Virus record (IMG/VR): IMGVR_UViG_3300027896_002287
Location: 1-23,328 of that record
Length of the DNA: 23,328 nt
From: a virus
Strand: one strand, 5' to 3'
The notes under the pieces were generated by a model. The model was not told where the DNA came from, did no database searches, and saw nothing but the letters and a program-made list of their open reading frames with translations. Position numbers and translations under genes: made by a program. Positions 15,001 through 22,465 of this stretch are shown here, in pieces (positions within the stretch are counted from its first letter, which is position 1; every line of letters starts with the position of its first letter).

Positions 15001-17429
15001 TATCTAATTGTTAAAGTTGTGTTTTTTAATGCAGTTTCTAATTCACTAAATACAGTAGCTATATTAGGAATTCTAATATCCTGCTCTACTATAGTTTTAT
15101 CTAATTTATCCAAATCTGGGCTTATAATAGGCGTGTATGTACCCTTTTCATCTTTTTTAGAAAGAATATACATAGCACCTACCTTAACTCTAGCTGTACC
15201 TTTTCTCTGAGGTGTATATACATTCTCATTTGGAATTTCTGTAAGTTTATTTATATCTCTGCTAACCATTATGAATTCTTTTGTTTCATTTAATGGAGTT
15301 TTGCCTAAATCTATCAATCCTATATTAACAGGTGTATTAGATTTAGTTCCTGCTAATACTGGTTGATATTTTATGCCACAATATGCGACAGGGATTGATT
15401 CATTATCATTCTGCCATTTAAGTAGTATTTTTTTATCCTGTTTCATTATTATTTCACAAATAAACTTTCTATCCTTAGTTTTCTGTTCTTTTTTACTGAA
15501 ATAATTACAATGTATAGCTATAAATTCTCCGACATTTGTGTTGCTTTCATCTATCGGCGAAACTTCTCTCCAATCTACATTTCCTGTTGCAACTATTGCA
15601 TCTGGTTTCTTACCACCACCGCCATCAGAAGGTACTTTACCCGCAGCAGACTCTAATCCAAAATACTTAGTGAGTAATGCAGATCTATTTTTATCGTAAC
15701 TATGTAATGTATTTTCATCTATCATATTTCTGATAAATTCTAACAAAACATTACCTGGTTGATTAGGTTTACCATCAGACCTTTTGATAACTCCATTATT
15801 AAATACTTTTTTTAATTCTTCTCTTTCGATAAAACTAGCAATTTCTTCCGAGAATTTATTGAAAACCAGTTTAGATACCCATGGTCCATAACCAGGTCCT
15901 TCTTCTTTGCCTGGTACCTTAGCATCTCCCTTACCCACATAAATATATTCTCTGTATGTAGAATTAGAGATTTTACCACCTGGTCTACCAGATGGTATTA
16001 TAGGTACTGTATATAATTTATAAGCTTTTCCGAAAAGATTGGCTATTTTGATTATTCTATCTTTAGCGTGTTCACCACTTTTATCAACTAAATCAATTTG
16101 AAATTTAGCTTTTTCGAACTTTTGTTGTTCTTTTTTAGATTCCTCTTTACTAACTTCCCATTCTTTATGTTCACCTTCCTTAAAATTGCGATCCCATACT
16201 TTCTTAACACTATCCTTAGTATTATCTTCTTCGTCCGTAATATCAGTAGATATAGTTTTGCCTTTTTCTTCGGGTGGAGTATGTGTAATATTAGCATGTT
16301 CAGTTGGTTCCACTGCTGGTACCACTTCATCAGCCTCATTTATAGACATGAAATCGGAATAACTTAATAATATATTTAAGGATTCATAAATCTCTTTCAA
16401 TTTCTTATTATATTTAATTGAAATGTCTTTGAATTTTTCAATATCGGCAGTATCACCACCTGTATCAGGGTGATATTTTTTGCTTAATTTTCTATAAGTA
16501 TTTTTTAACTCTTGTCTATTTGTACATCCCTTAAAGTAATCTTCGCCTTTTTCTTCAGGTTTAGCTTTAGTCCTTCTTTGGTATTTTTTACCATTATGTG
16601 TAAATGTATCTCCTCTATCATCATCGCCACTACCATCACCAGTAGGTTCTTCTTCTGTTTTTGGTTCTTCTGTTTTTGGTTCTTCAGTCTTTGGCTCTTC
16701 ATTAGGCTCTTCACCTTTGGTTCCCACTTCTTTAGATCCTTCTATTCCCAATTTTTTGTCTTGTTCAGCTTGACCTTGTGCAGCTCCAGCTTGACCTTGT
16801 GCAGCTCCAGCTTGACCTTGTGCAGCTCCAGCTTGACCTTGTGCAGCTCCGGCTTGACCTTGGCTTTGTGTTGATCCTATCTGTGCTTGTGCGCCAGTTC
16901 CTAGTTCTTTATCTTCGTCTGCTTTAAGTCTTTTCTTCTTATCTTCCTCTGATTCTGTTGGTAAAACAATAGCTTTAAGTTCTTCCTTAAATTTTTCTAA
17001 TTTGCTTATAAGAGTTTTTTTATCACCGGCACCCAATTGAACATCATCTGATAATATTTTAATGAAAGCTAGCGCCTCATCTATCAATCCTTTAGCTTCG
17101 CCTTGTCCAACAAGGTGTTCAATTTTTTGCCTATCTGATGTTTCTGTTTCGTGAACTGTTTTATAAATTTCTTCCAATAAAAATTTGGCAGTTATATTAG
17201 TTATTGTTGCTTGATCTTCTGGACTCATACCTTTTGCTACTAAAGCCATTAATTCCTTTTCAATAGCTTTGGCTATTGAACCAACTCTAGCATAGTTGAT
17301 GCCTATTTTGGCTTCTCTAATTACAGAATTTACTAATCTACCTAAAAGTGAACCACCCCAAGTAATATCATTTACAAATGCCTCGTTAACAGTGCCTAAA
17401 AAAGCTGCTCTAGTGTTTATATACCTCAT
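15000..17429 (-). CDS. Large phage protein with a central DnaJ-type J-domain
   Basis: 809 residues. Residues 1-20 contain VNEAF (possible prohead cleavage after Glu16). Residues 20-160 are helical. A disordered region follows: Ala/Gly/Gln heptads (GQAGAAQ, about 190-222) and Glu-rich PKTEE pentads (245-262). Residues about 296-350 are a J-domain with YFKGCTNRQELKNTYRKLSK and the diagnostic HPD at 320-322, which in DnaJ proteins stimulates Hsp70 (DnaK) ATPase. A second INEAD motif (363-367) follows. The C-terminal half (400-809) is globular, Lys/Glu-rich and unrecognised. It could recruit host DnaK during head or tail assembly, or be a head-internal protein. It is coupled to the next gene by TAATG. 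TAATATATA lies 20 bases before the ATG. Confidence 0.78.
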   Translation of the reverse strand: MRYINTRAAFLGTVNEAFVNDITWGGSLLGRLVNSVIREAKIGINYARVGSIAKAIEKELMALVAKGMSPEDQATITNITAKFLLEEIYKTVHETETSDRQKIEHLVGQGEAKGLIDEALAFIKILSDDVQLGAGDKKTLISKLEKFKEELKAIVLPTESEEDKKKRLKADEDKELGTGAQAQIGSTQSQGQAGAAQGQAGAAQGQAGAAQGQAGAAQGQAEQDKKLGIEGSKEVGTKGEEPNEEPKTEEPKTEEPKTEEEPTGDGSGDDDRGDTFTHNGKKYQRRTKAKPEEKGEDYFKGCTNRQELKNTYRKLSKKYHPDTGGDTADIEKFKDISIKYNKKLKEIYESLNILLSYSDFMSINEADEVVPAVEPTEHANITHTPPEEKGKTISTDITDEEDNTKDSVKKVWDRNFKEGEHKEWEVSKEESKKEQQKFEKAKFQIDLVDKSGEHAKDRIIKIANLFGKAYKLYTVPIIPSGRPGGKISNSTYREYIYVGKGDAKVPGKEEGPGYGPWVSKLVFNKFSEEIASFIEREELKKVFNNGVIKRSDGKPNQPGNVLLEFIRNMIDENTLHSYDKNRSALLTKYFGLESAAGKVPSDGGGGKKPDAIVATGNVDWREVSPIDESNTNVGEFIAIHCNYFSKKEQKTKDRKFICEIIMKQDKKILLKWQNDNESIPVAYCGIKYQPVLAGTKSNTPVNIGLIDLGKTPLNETKEFIMVSRDINKLTEIPNENVYTPQRKGTARVKVGAMYILSKKDEKGTYTPIISPDLDKLDKTIVEQDIRIPNIATVFSELETALKNTTLTIR
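16645..16695. repeat. 15-bp repeats encoding PKTEE units
   Basis: Approximate in-frame copies of ggttcttctgttttt (with variants such as ggttcttcagtcttt) encode the Pro-Lys-Thr-Glu-Glu series in the disordered linker before the J-domain. Confidence 0.75.
16768..16862. repeat. 21-bp minisatellite encoding GQAGAAQ heptads
   Basis: Four full copies of a 21-base unit (starting gcttgaccttgtgcag) lie at 16768, 16789, 16810 and 16831, differing at one base (last base of copy 4), followed by an 11-base partial copy. All are in frame within the 809-residue gene. Near identity suggests recent expansion and probable copy-number variation. Confidence 0.93.
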
Positions 17430-17449
17430 TAAAATATAACAATTTCAAG

Positions 17450-17458
17450 TATATATTA
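17450..17458 (-). promoter_or_regulatory. Putative late-type promoter element TAATATATA for J-domain operon
   Basis: Exact minus-strand TAATATATA, 20 bases before the ATG at 17429, in the 125-base divergent region 17430-17554 that also holds the plus-strand element at 17526. Confidence 0.45.
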
Positions 17459-17525
17459 AATACTTATTTATCATTTTTAAATAAATCAAAAATCCATACT
17501 TATGAAAATTACATGAATAAAAATT

Positions 17526-17534
17526 CAATATATA
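17526..17534 (+). promoter_or_regulatory. Putative late-type promoter element CAATATATA
   Basis: One-base variant of the common element, 20 bases before the ATG at 17555 and mirroring the minus-strand copy at 17450-17458, which has the same 20-base spacing to its own gene. Confidence 0.4.
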
Positions 17535-17554
17535 CTTTATAATAAAAATTTATT

Positions 17555-17839
17555 ATGAGATTCAAACAATTCAAAGTAGGAGATAGGATTATCAACAATC
17601 ATATCGAAGTCGATAACATTTTACTAAAGAATAATCTAGGTTGGCTATGTGATGCCGAGATCGAAAATGCAGACATCGAAGTCAAAAATAAAACAATCAT
17701 ATGGAATAACGGAATTTTTTATGCTGGGCACTGGGTGTATGGTATATGGAAAGACGGTTTCTTTCATGGTGTATGGGATAACGGCATATGGGAGGGTGGT
17801 AATTTCAACGGTACTTGGAAGAGTGGTATTAAAAAGTAA
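17555..17839 (+). CDS. Small Trp/Gly repeat protein
   Basis: 94 residues. The N-terminal half is ordinary (MRFKQFKVGDRIINNHIEV). From about residue 48 there is a regular pattern of alternating Trp/Phe and Gly: IWNNGIFYAGHW, YGIWKDGFFHGVW, DNGIWEGGNFNGTW. Each half-unit of about five residues has the form W/F-x2-G. This is a beta-strand ladder repeat, somewhat like MORN or pentapeptide repeats, and probably folds as a small solenoid or sheet that binds a surface or partner. Small proteins of this look occur in phages, but I know no assigned role. It has its own upstream element, and the next gene follows after 38 bases. Confidence 0.72.
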   Translation: MRFKQFKVGDRIINNHIEVDNILLKNNLGWLCDAEIENADIEVKNKTIIWNNGIFYAGHWVYGIWKDGFFHGVWDNGIWEGGNFNGTWKSGIKK

Positions 17840-17877
17840 ACAATCCGAAAGGATATAAAAAAAAACACGCTTTTTTT

Positions 17878-18336
17878 ATGAAAAAGAAAAAAGTAATAAC
17901 AAAGGAGAGAGATACTTCACTAGTTATATACAACTCTAATAGGATTAGAGTTAGCAAAGAATTAAATAACCAATTATTCTTTGAAATTGAAAATGAATTA
18001 ACATCAGATCTATCGGAAGCAATAGCAATGTTTATAAATTTCGGCTTAAATGACATAGAATTTTTGAATACAACATTTAATATTGATACAAACAATATAG
18101 CACCAGACAAAACATTATATTGGTTATCTGGTGGTGATAGAGAATGGGCAACAAAACAAAATTATAATAAATCTTGGTCTGAAGTATATCTATCATATCA
18201 GGAAGAATTTGGAACTTCAATTATAAATATAATAAATAAAGCCAAAACATTTGGTGATATTAAAAATGAGTTTATTAAAAAATTGAACTTACCTACTTTG
18301 TACGAATTTTCCTTAGAAAAAGGATATATAAAATAA
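17878..18336 (+). CDS. Unknown phage protein (152 aa)
   Basis: A very basic start (MKKKKVITKERD) is followed by an alpha/beta protein. An acidic helix-rich segment (ELTSDLSEAIAMFINFGL, about residues 41-58) precedes the Trp-containing YWLSGGDREWATKQ and a C-terminal helical part. No family is recognised. There is no TATA-type element or Shine-Dalgarno site next to the ATG. The start is preceded by an A9-CACGC-T7 tract that could pair and hide the start codon. It is probably co-transcribed with the Trp/Gly repeat gene and closed by the terminator at 18336-18372. Confidence 0.65.
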   Translation: MKKKKVITKERDTSLVIYNSNRIRVSKELNNQLFFEIENELTSDLSEAIAMFINFGLNDIEFLNTTFNIDTNNIAPDKTLYWLSGGDREWATKQNYNKSWSEVYLSYQEEFGTSIINIINKAKTFGDIKNEFIKKLNLPTLYEFSLEKGYIK

Positions 18337-18372
18337 AAAGAAAGACCTACTGAAAAGTGGGTCATTTTCTTT
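18336..18372 (+). terminator. Rho-independent terminator with GAAA tetraloop
   Basis: The stem gacctact/agtgggtc (one G-T pair) is closed by a gaaa loop at 18344-18363. It extends outward through aaaagaaa/ttttcttt with one bulge and ends in a T-rich tract. It follows the stop at 18336 and is directly followed by TAATATATA at 18373. Confidence 0.85.
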
Positions 18373-18381
18373 TAATATATA
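18373..18381 (+). promoter_or_regulatory. Putative late-type promoter element TAATATATA
   Basis: Exact element, beginning at the end of the terminator tract and ending 4 bases before the ATG at 18386. The terminator, element and start codon are packed into 50 bases. Confidence 0.5.
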
Positions 18382-18385
18382 CAAT

Positions 18386-18601
18386 ATGGAAAATAGAAGT
18401 ATTTGTAAAAACGCATGGTGCAGAGCATCATATGTATTTGAGGGAGATATACCACCGGGTGAATGTCCTAAATGTGGTAGTTTTCACAAAGATACATCAG
18501 GTGGTGTATCTTGGACAGACCAATGGAGAACTTATAATGAACCAAGATATGATTCTAAAGAATTAGGTAGTGCGTGTCAAATAAAAACAAGAGGATTATA
18601 A
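18386..18601 (+). CDS. Small zinc-ribbon protein
   Basis: 71 residues. Cys7 and Cys12 (CKNAWC) pair with Cys27 and Cys30 (CPKC) in the order of a zinc ribbon or rubredoxin-like knuckle, with IPPGECPKCGSF forming the second knuckle. The C-terminal part is Trp/Tyr/Asp-rich and polar. No specific function is recognised; small zinc ribbons of this type often bind nucleic acid or proteins. The start is fixed by the close upstream element; no Shine-Dalgarno site is visible. The next gene follows after 4 bases, so they form a two-gene unit. Confidence 0.72.
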   Translation: MENRSICKNAWCRASYVFEGDIPPGECPKCGSFHKDTSGGVSWTDQWRTYNEPRYDSKELGSACQIKTRGL

Positions 18602-18605
18602 TAAA

Positions 18606-19451
18606 ATGATAGGACATATATTCGATATTGATGTTTTGATAACAATCGATTCAAAACCTTGGGTTATTGATAAGAATAACCCCAATATTCCTTTGCTTAA
18701 ATTGAATAAATCAGATTTCAATCTGATTAAAAATGGTGTATATAAAAGTCAAGGTAATAAATTAGAATACAATGGTAAAATATTTTGGTTACCTAATGTA
18801 TTATTTAATAAAATAAAAGTTATTGCTAAGAATAAGAAAATTAGTATTGCGGATATAGCTATATCTATGCAGGAATTCTTAAATAAGGATATTATAGAAA
18901 ACATTAAATATGATATTAACTATGAGGCTATTTCGCATTTAAAGAATAAGAGTGATGATGTTTATTTAATATGTTCTATTAATACAGAGAGAAATTATAA
19001 GATAATGATTGATAGGTTATTAGAAAAATTGGCAGATGAAGGTATTTTAATTAAGAAATTCTATTATTTGAATGAGACATTTTATAATGGCGCTAATGAT
19101 AATGTTATATTCAAAAAAGGAACAATATGTTTACAGCATTTGGTTGGCTATGAAATTAAAAATGAAGTTTTTATTGATAAACCAACAAATAAATATTCTA
19201 AATTATATTTCTATGATGATGATTTTGATACATTAAAAATGACAAGTGAAATTAATTCATTTTTAAGGACAATTCTATTAAAAACTGAATTGGGTTTAAG
19301 AGAAGTCGTAAAGGAAGATATTGTTGATGATAAGGCAATTCTTGTTGTAAATAAAATCGCTAGTAATAAATATAATAAATTTATTACTAGCGAAGTTAAA
19401 TTGTCTTTATCTAATGTTAAAAAGTTTGAAAACTTTAAACCTAAGATTTAG
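18606..19451 (+). CDS. HAD-superfamily-like protein (putative phosphatase)
   Basis: 281 residues. The N-terminal FDIDVLIT (residues 6-13) has the D-x-D of HAD motif I, where the first Asp is the nucleophile. The usual DxDxT/V pattern is kept only loosely. LICSINTERNY (about 121-131) fits motif II (hydrophobic strand then Ser/Thr), and LYFYDDDFDTL (about 200-210) fits the acidic motif IV. A 30-90 insertion rich in Lys and Asn could be the cap. If active it would hydrolyse a phosphate ester; the substrate is unknown, and phage HAD proteins include 5' nucleic-acid phosphatases. It starts 4 bases after the zinc-ribbon gene. Its stop overlaps the convergent gene by 11 bases. Confidence 0.55.
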   Translation: MIGHIFDIDVLITIDSKPWVIDKNNPNIPLLKLNKSDFNLIKNGVYKSQGNKLEYNGKIFWLPNVLFNKIKVIAKNKKISIADIAISMQEFLNKDIIENIKYDINYEAISHLKNKSDDVYLICSINTERNYKIMIDRLLEKLADEGILIKKFYYLNETFYNGANDNVIFKKGTICLQHLVGYEIKNEVFIDKPTNKYSKLYFYDDDFDTLKMTSEINSFLRTILLKTELGLREVVKEDIVDDKAILVVNKIASNKYNKFITSEVKLSLSNVKKFENFKPKI

Positions 19452-19456
19452 GTTTA
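19436..19456. terminator. Short hairpin spanning both convergent stop codons
   Basis: Perfect 9-bp stem taaacctaa/ttaggttta with loop gat. It contains the TAG of the HAD-like gene (19449-19451) and, on the other strand, the TAG of the gene at 19441. It is AT-rich with two GC pairs and no long T-tract, so it is at best a weak bidirectional terminator. Confidence 0.5.
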
Positions 19457-20070
19457 TCCTTATCCTTATTTTTTAAAGCATTAGAAATCATGTCATTTAA
19501 TTTTCTTGAATCCATTATTGTCCCAGCATCTGAATCTGTTTCTTTATCTTTATCTTCTATTACTACTTTTACTTCAACCTCATTAATTCCAAGATCTTTT
19601 CTTATATCTTTATAGAATTTTTCAATATCCGTTTTTTGTGTATTAGAGAATTTAATATTCTCACGCATTTGTCCCATGGTTTGATTAAGAACTTCGTACT
19701 CTCTAGCACCATTACTACCATTATCTATTGCTCTCATTTGAGATATAAAAGTTTTTCTAGTCATCTTAGTTAAGAATAGCGTTTCTGCGTAAACTAATGC
19801 GTCTTCCTGCACTTTATTTTTAATATAAGGGTGTTCTATAACACTGGGTACATCACCTAAAAATAGGTCTACAAGTGAGCCTAATACATTACTGGCTCTT
19901 TCCCTTACTTCTTCAATATCTGAATCATAATTATATATTTGTATATCACCAAGTTCCGGTAGATCATCTACTTTAGCCAGATACATATTAACATCTAAAT
20001 CTTTATTTTCTTCTTGAATTTTATTAAATTCCTCTTGAAGACTATTTATTTTTTCATTTTTCTTTTCCAT
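19441..20070 (-). CDS. Unknown protein next to terminase; candidate small terminase subunit
   Basis: 209 residues from ATG 20070, chosen because the product then begins MEKKNEKINS after an A-rich leader. The ATG at 20100 would add ten residues and a longer overlap with the upstream gene. It is acidic and helical: a coiled coil (1-30), the motif AKVDDLPELGDIQIYNYD (about 32-49), a helical core (50-150) and a charged C-terminus with KNKDKDKPKS. The same motif occurs in the small upstream gene 20054-20245. Size, helical content and location opposite TerL suggest a small terminase subunit, which recognises DNA and regulates TerL, but no helix-turn-helix is obvious and orientation is divergent. 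The function is inferred and weak. Confidence 0.62.
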   Translation of the reverse strand: MEKKNEKINSLQEEFNKIQEENKDLDVNMYLAKVDDLPELGDIQIYNYDSDIEEVRERASNVLGSLVDLFLGDVPSVIEHPYIKNKVQEDALVYAETLFLTKMTRKTFISQMRAIDNGSNGAREYEVLNQTMGQMRENIKFSNTQKTDIEKFYKDIRKDLGINEVEVKVVIEDKDKETDSDAGTIMDSRKLNDMISNALKNKDKDKPKS

Positions 20071-20245
20071 ATTTATTTTTTTGTTTTTCCAAATAATCAT
20101 CTATACTTTTTTTAAGCCTGGATTTTTGGTAATCATATATTTCTACTTCGCCAAGTTTTGGAAGATCCTCCACTTTACTCGTTTGGTATGATTCTGTGTC
20201 GAAAATCCTTTGTCCATTGGTTCTATCTGATTTTGTATATTGCAT
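20054..20245 (-). CDS. Small protein sharing a motif with its downstream neighbour
   Basis: 63 residues. Residues 24-38 (KVEDLPKLGEVEIYDY) match KVDDLPELGDIQIYNY of the adjacent gene at 10 of 16 positions. DNA similarity extends over about 49 bases (20129-20177 against 19927-19975), so one arose from the other by duplication. The N-terminus is polar (MQYTKSDRTNGQRIFD), and the C-terminus is a charged helix (LKKSIDDYLEKQKNKYGKEK). It may be an N-terminal remnant of a duplicated gene or a working small partner. It lies 21 bases after the minus-strand copy of the promoter-like element and overlaps the next start by 17 bases. Confidence 0.6.
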   Translation of the reverse strand: MQYTKSDRTNGQRIFDTESYQTSKVEDLPKLGEVEIYDYQKSRLKKSIDDYLEKQKNKYGKEK

Positions 20246-20263
20246 GGTACACTAGATTATTTA

Positions 20264-20275
20264 TTATATATATTA
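20264..20275. promoter_or_regulatory. Putative bidirectional late-type promoter
   Basis: Overlapping copies of the element on both strands: TTATATATA (20264-20272, +) is 18 bases before the TerL ATG at 20291, and TAATATATA (20275-20267, -) is 21 bases before the ATG at 20245. One 12-base core can serve both directions. Confidence 0.5.
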
Positions 20276-20290
20276 AAATACACAATTCGT

Positions 20291-22447
20291 ATGGCAACAG
20301 CTAGAAAACAAGATGAAGATGATAACAAAAAATTTGTATTCACCTCAAAAAATATAGATGAACTAACCGAGCAGGCAAGTAATGGAGTTATATTAAAAAG
20401 ATACCAAAATCCTTGGTTAAAACAAGAAGTGGGAGTTAGAAGAGCTGGATTAACATTTGTGGGAACAGATGAAGAAACAGAAGAATATTTTAAATGTGCC
20501 TTTGATATACATTATTTTGCGGAAAAATATTGTAAAATTAAAAGAGAAGATGGTTCTATTGGACCAATAAAACTTAGACCATATCAGAAAGATATATTAG
20601 ATTTATTTAAAAGTAATCGTGTGATATTATGTGCGGCAAGACAGTCTGGAAAAACAATCAATGCGGCTATAACAATTTTACACTTTATATTATTTAATAA
20701 TGATAAAAATGTAATGATTGTGGCTAATTTAAGAGATACAACAATTGAAATTATTGATAAGATTAAATCTATCTATGTTCTTTTGCCTTTCTTCTTAAAA
20801 GTAGGTATAAAAATATGGAACCAAAAAACAATAGTTTGTCAAAATGGATGTAAAATAAGAACTGCTGCTAGAAGTAAGACACCCGCAATTGGTTTTGCGA
20901 TAGATTTTCTATATCTAGATGAATTTGCACATATTCCCTCAAATATTATCGGACCTTATTATACCGCTGTGTACCCTACTGTTGCTGCGGTTGAAAATTC
21001 TAAAATAATAATAACATCAACACCTAAAGGAATGAATTTATTTCATAAATTGTTGATAGATGCGCAAAGACCTGAAAGTGATCCATTAAGTACAAACTTC
21101 AAATCAAAAATGATATATTGGTATGAAGTTGAAGGTAGATTCGTAACATATTTTAGATTATATGATAATAAATTATTCCAGGCTCAACCAGAAAGTATAA
21201 CTAAAGAAGAGATATTTGAACAAGTTTCTGCCGCTTTTCCACTTGGTAAAGTAAGTATGGTGTATAATCCGGATCTAGAGAAAGATGTTATAAGTATTTT
21301 TAACGAACATTATACATCAGAGGAAGTGAAGAAATTTATGTTTGTTAAGAATGATAGAGAATATTTCATGCACGAACTAGCATTTGTTACTACATGGAAA
21401 GAGGAAACAATGAAAGAAATCGGTGGTGAAGATGCGTTTAATCAGGAGTTTAATTTAAGATTTGTCGATGGATCCAGATCATTATTAAATGAGGCTTTAA
21501 TTGATGCGTTAATTAAGAATAAAACTGGTTATGTTCATTATCCTTCTTTTGAGTTTGATAGAAGGCTGAGATTCAGCTATGATGATTTACAATTTGTTGA
21601 TGATTTGAATATATATTCACCTTTGGATAGAAATAAAATAAGAGGTATTTATTCTATTGATATATCAGAAGGATTAGGACAAGATTATTCTATAATAAAT
21701 ATATTTAAGATAGTTCCTAAACCAATGGAAGTAATAGAAGCACATAAAAAAGAATTTGTGTTTTTATCAGATTTCTTTTGTTTACAACAATTTGGTATGT
21801 ATAGATCAAATCTTATATCAGTTAAGCAATTAGCAGAATTATTTTATGTATTATCACATGAATATTTTAATCCAGAAAATTTTAAGACAGTATTGGAATA
21901 CAATACTTATGGCGGAGAATTTTTAGCACATTTACCTCACTTATTTGATGGGCACAATGAATACGGTTCAAGTATTTTCTTTAGATATAAACACAGAATA
22001 GATTCAGAAGAAGAAAGAATTGGTATAAAAGTTGGTTCTAATAAAGAGATATTGGTTAAAGATTATCAAGATAATATGAATAAAAAGAATTTTATAATAA
22101 ATAATGTAACTAATATTGATGAGATAACAACTTTTGTTAAACATATAACACCTTCTGGTAATATTAGATATGCTGCTGATACTGGTAATGATGATACAGT
22201 TATGTCAATAGTAAATGCTTCTAGTGTATTTGCTAAATTTGCTTTTAGAGAAATGGTTGAGTCTTATGCGCATGAATTTGCAGATCCTGCCACATTAGCT
22301 TATTTTAATGATATTTTAAAAAATAGAGAATATACTGATATGTTATCGGATTATTCATCTTTATTAAATGTTAGGAAGAATAGATTTATTCCAAATAGAG
22401 ATAATAATAATAATGGGTACAATACTAATAATTGGTACAGTAAATAA
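20291..22447 (+). CDS. terL: Terminase large subunit (TerL), DNA-packaging ATPase and nuclease
   Basis: 718 residues, within the range of myovirus TerL proteins (T4 gp17 is 610). ATPase half: Walker A CAARQSGKT (114-122, Lys121), Walker B FLYLDE (206-211, Asp210 and catalytic Glu211) and coupling motif ITSTPKG (241-247). Nuclease half, RNase H-like: first Asp in YSIDISEG (D457), acidic residue in VLEYNTYGGE (E536) and the third site ADTGNDDTV (D634/D635). All catalytic residues look intact. The protein docks on the portal, pumps DNA into the prohead and cuts concatemers; portal and capsid genes are not in the window. ATG 20291 is chosen over the in-frame ATG 20240: the extra 17 residues would be translated through the promoter-like element, and MATARKQDED is a normal start. 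Confidence 0.96.
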   Translation: MATARKQDEDDNKKFVFTSKNIDELTEQASNGVILKRYQNPWLKQEVGVRRAGLTFVGTDEETEEYFKCAFDIHYFAEKYCKIKREDGSIGPIKLRPYQKDILDLFKSNRVILCAARQSGKTINAAITILHFILFNNDKNVMIVANLRDTTIEIIDKIKSIYVLLPFFLKVGIKIWNQKTIVCQNGCKIRTAARSKTPAIGFAIDFLYLDEFAHIPSNIIGPYYTAVYPTVAAVENSKIIITSTPKGMNLFHKLLIDAQRPESDPLSTNFKSKMIYWYEVEGRFVTYFRLYDNKLFQAQPESITKEEIFEQVSAAFPLGKVSMVYNPDLEKDVISIFNEHYTSEEVKKFMFVKNDREYFMHELAFVTTWKEETMKEIGGEDAFNQEFNLRFVDGSRSLLNEALIDALIKNKTGYVHYPSFEFDRRLRFSYDDLQFVDDLNIYSPLDRNKIRGIYSIDISEGLGQDYSIINIFKIVPKPMEVIEAHKKEFVFLSDFFCLQQFGMYRSNLISVKQLAELFYVLSHEYFNPENFKTVLEYNTYGGEFLAHLPHLFDGHNEYGSSIFFRYKHRIDSEEERIGIKVGSNKEILVKDYQDNMNKKNFIINNVTNIDEITTFVKHITPSGNIRYAADTGNDDTVMSIVNASSVFAKFAFREMVESYAHEFADPATLAYFNDILKNREYTDMLSDYSSLLNVRKNRFIPNRDNNNNGYNTNNWYSK

Positions 22448-22456
22448 TTTTATATT

Positions 22457-22465
22457 TAATATATA
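22457..22465 (+). promoter_or_regulatory. Putative late-type promoter element TAATATATA
   Basis: Exact element, ending 5 bases before the ATG at 22471 of the fibre gene (TAATATATA-ggaat-ATG), in a 23-base gap after the terminase stop. Confidence 0.5.

Noticed and set aside
16768-16862. CRISPR-like array
   Set aside because: The units are contiguous without spacers and are in-frame coding heptads.
16088-16874. Frames opposite or within the J-domain gene, including a Cys/Ser-repeat translation
   Set aside because: They are out-of-frame readings of the Glu/Lys-rich and Gln/Ala-repeat region, with low-complexity products and no start signals.
17861-17877. A9-CACGC-T7 tract as a terminator after the Trp/Gly repeat gene
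   Set aside because: The stem is A-T only with no GC core, and the T-run leads straight into the next start codon. It is more likely part of a leader, so it was not listed as a terminator.
20240-20290. Longer terminase reading from ATG 20240
   Set aside because: The extra 17 residues would be read through the bidirectional TATA-type element, the codon overlaps the start of the divergent gene, and the ATG at 20291 gives a normal N-terminus.
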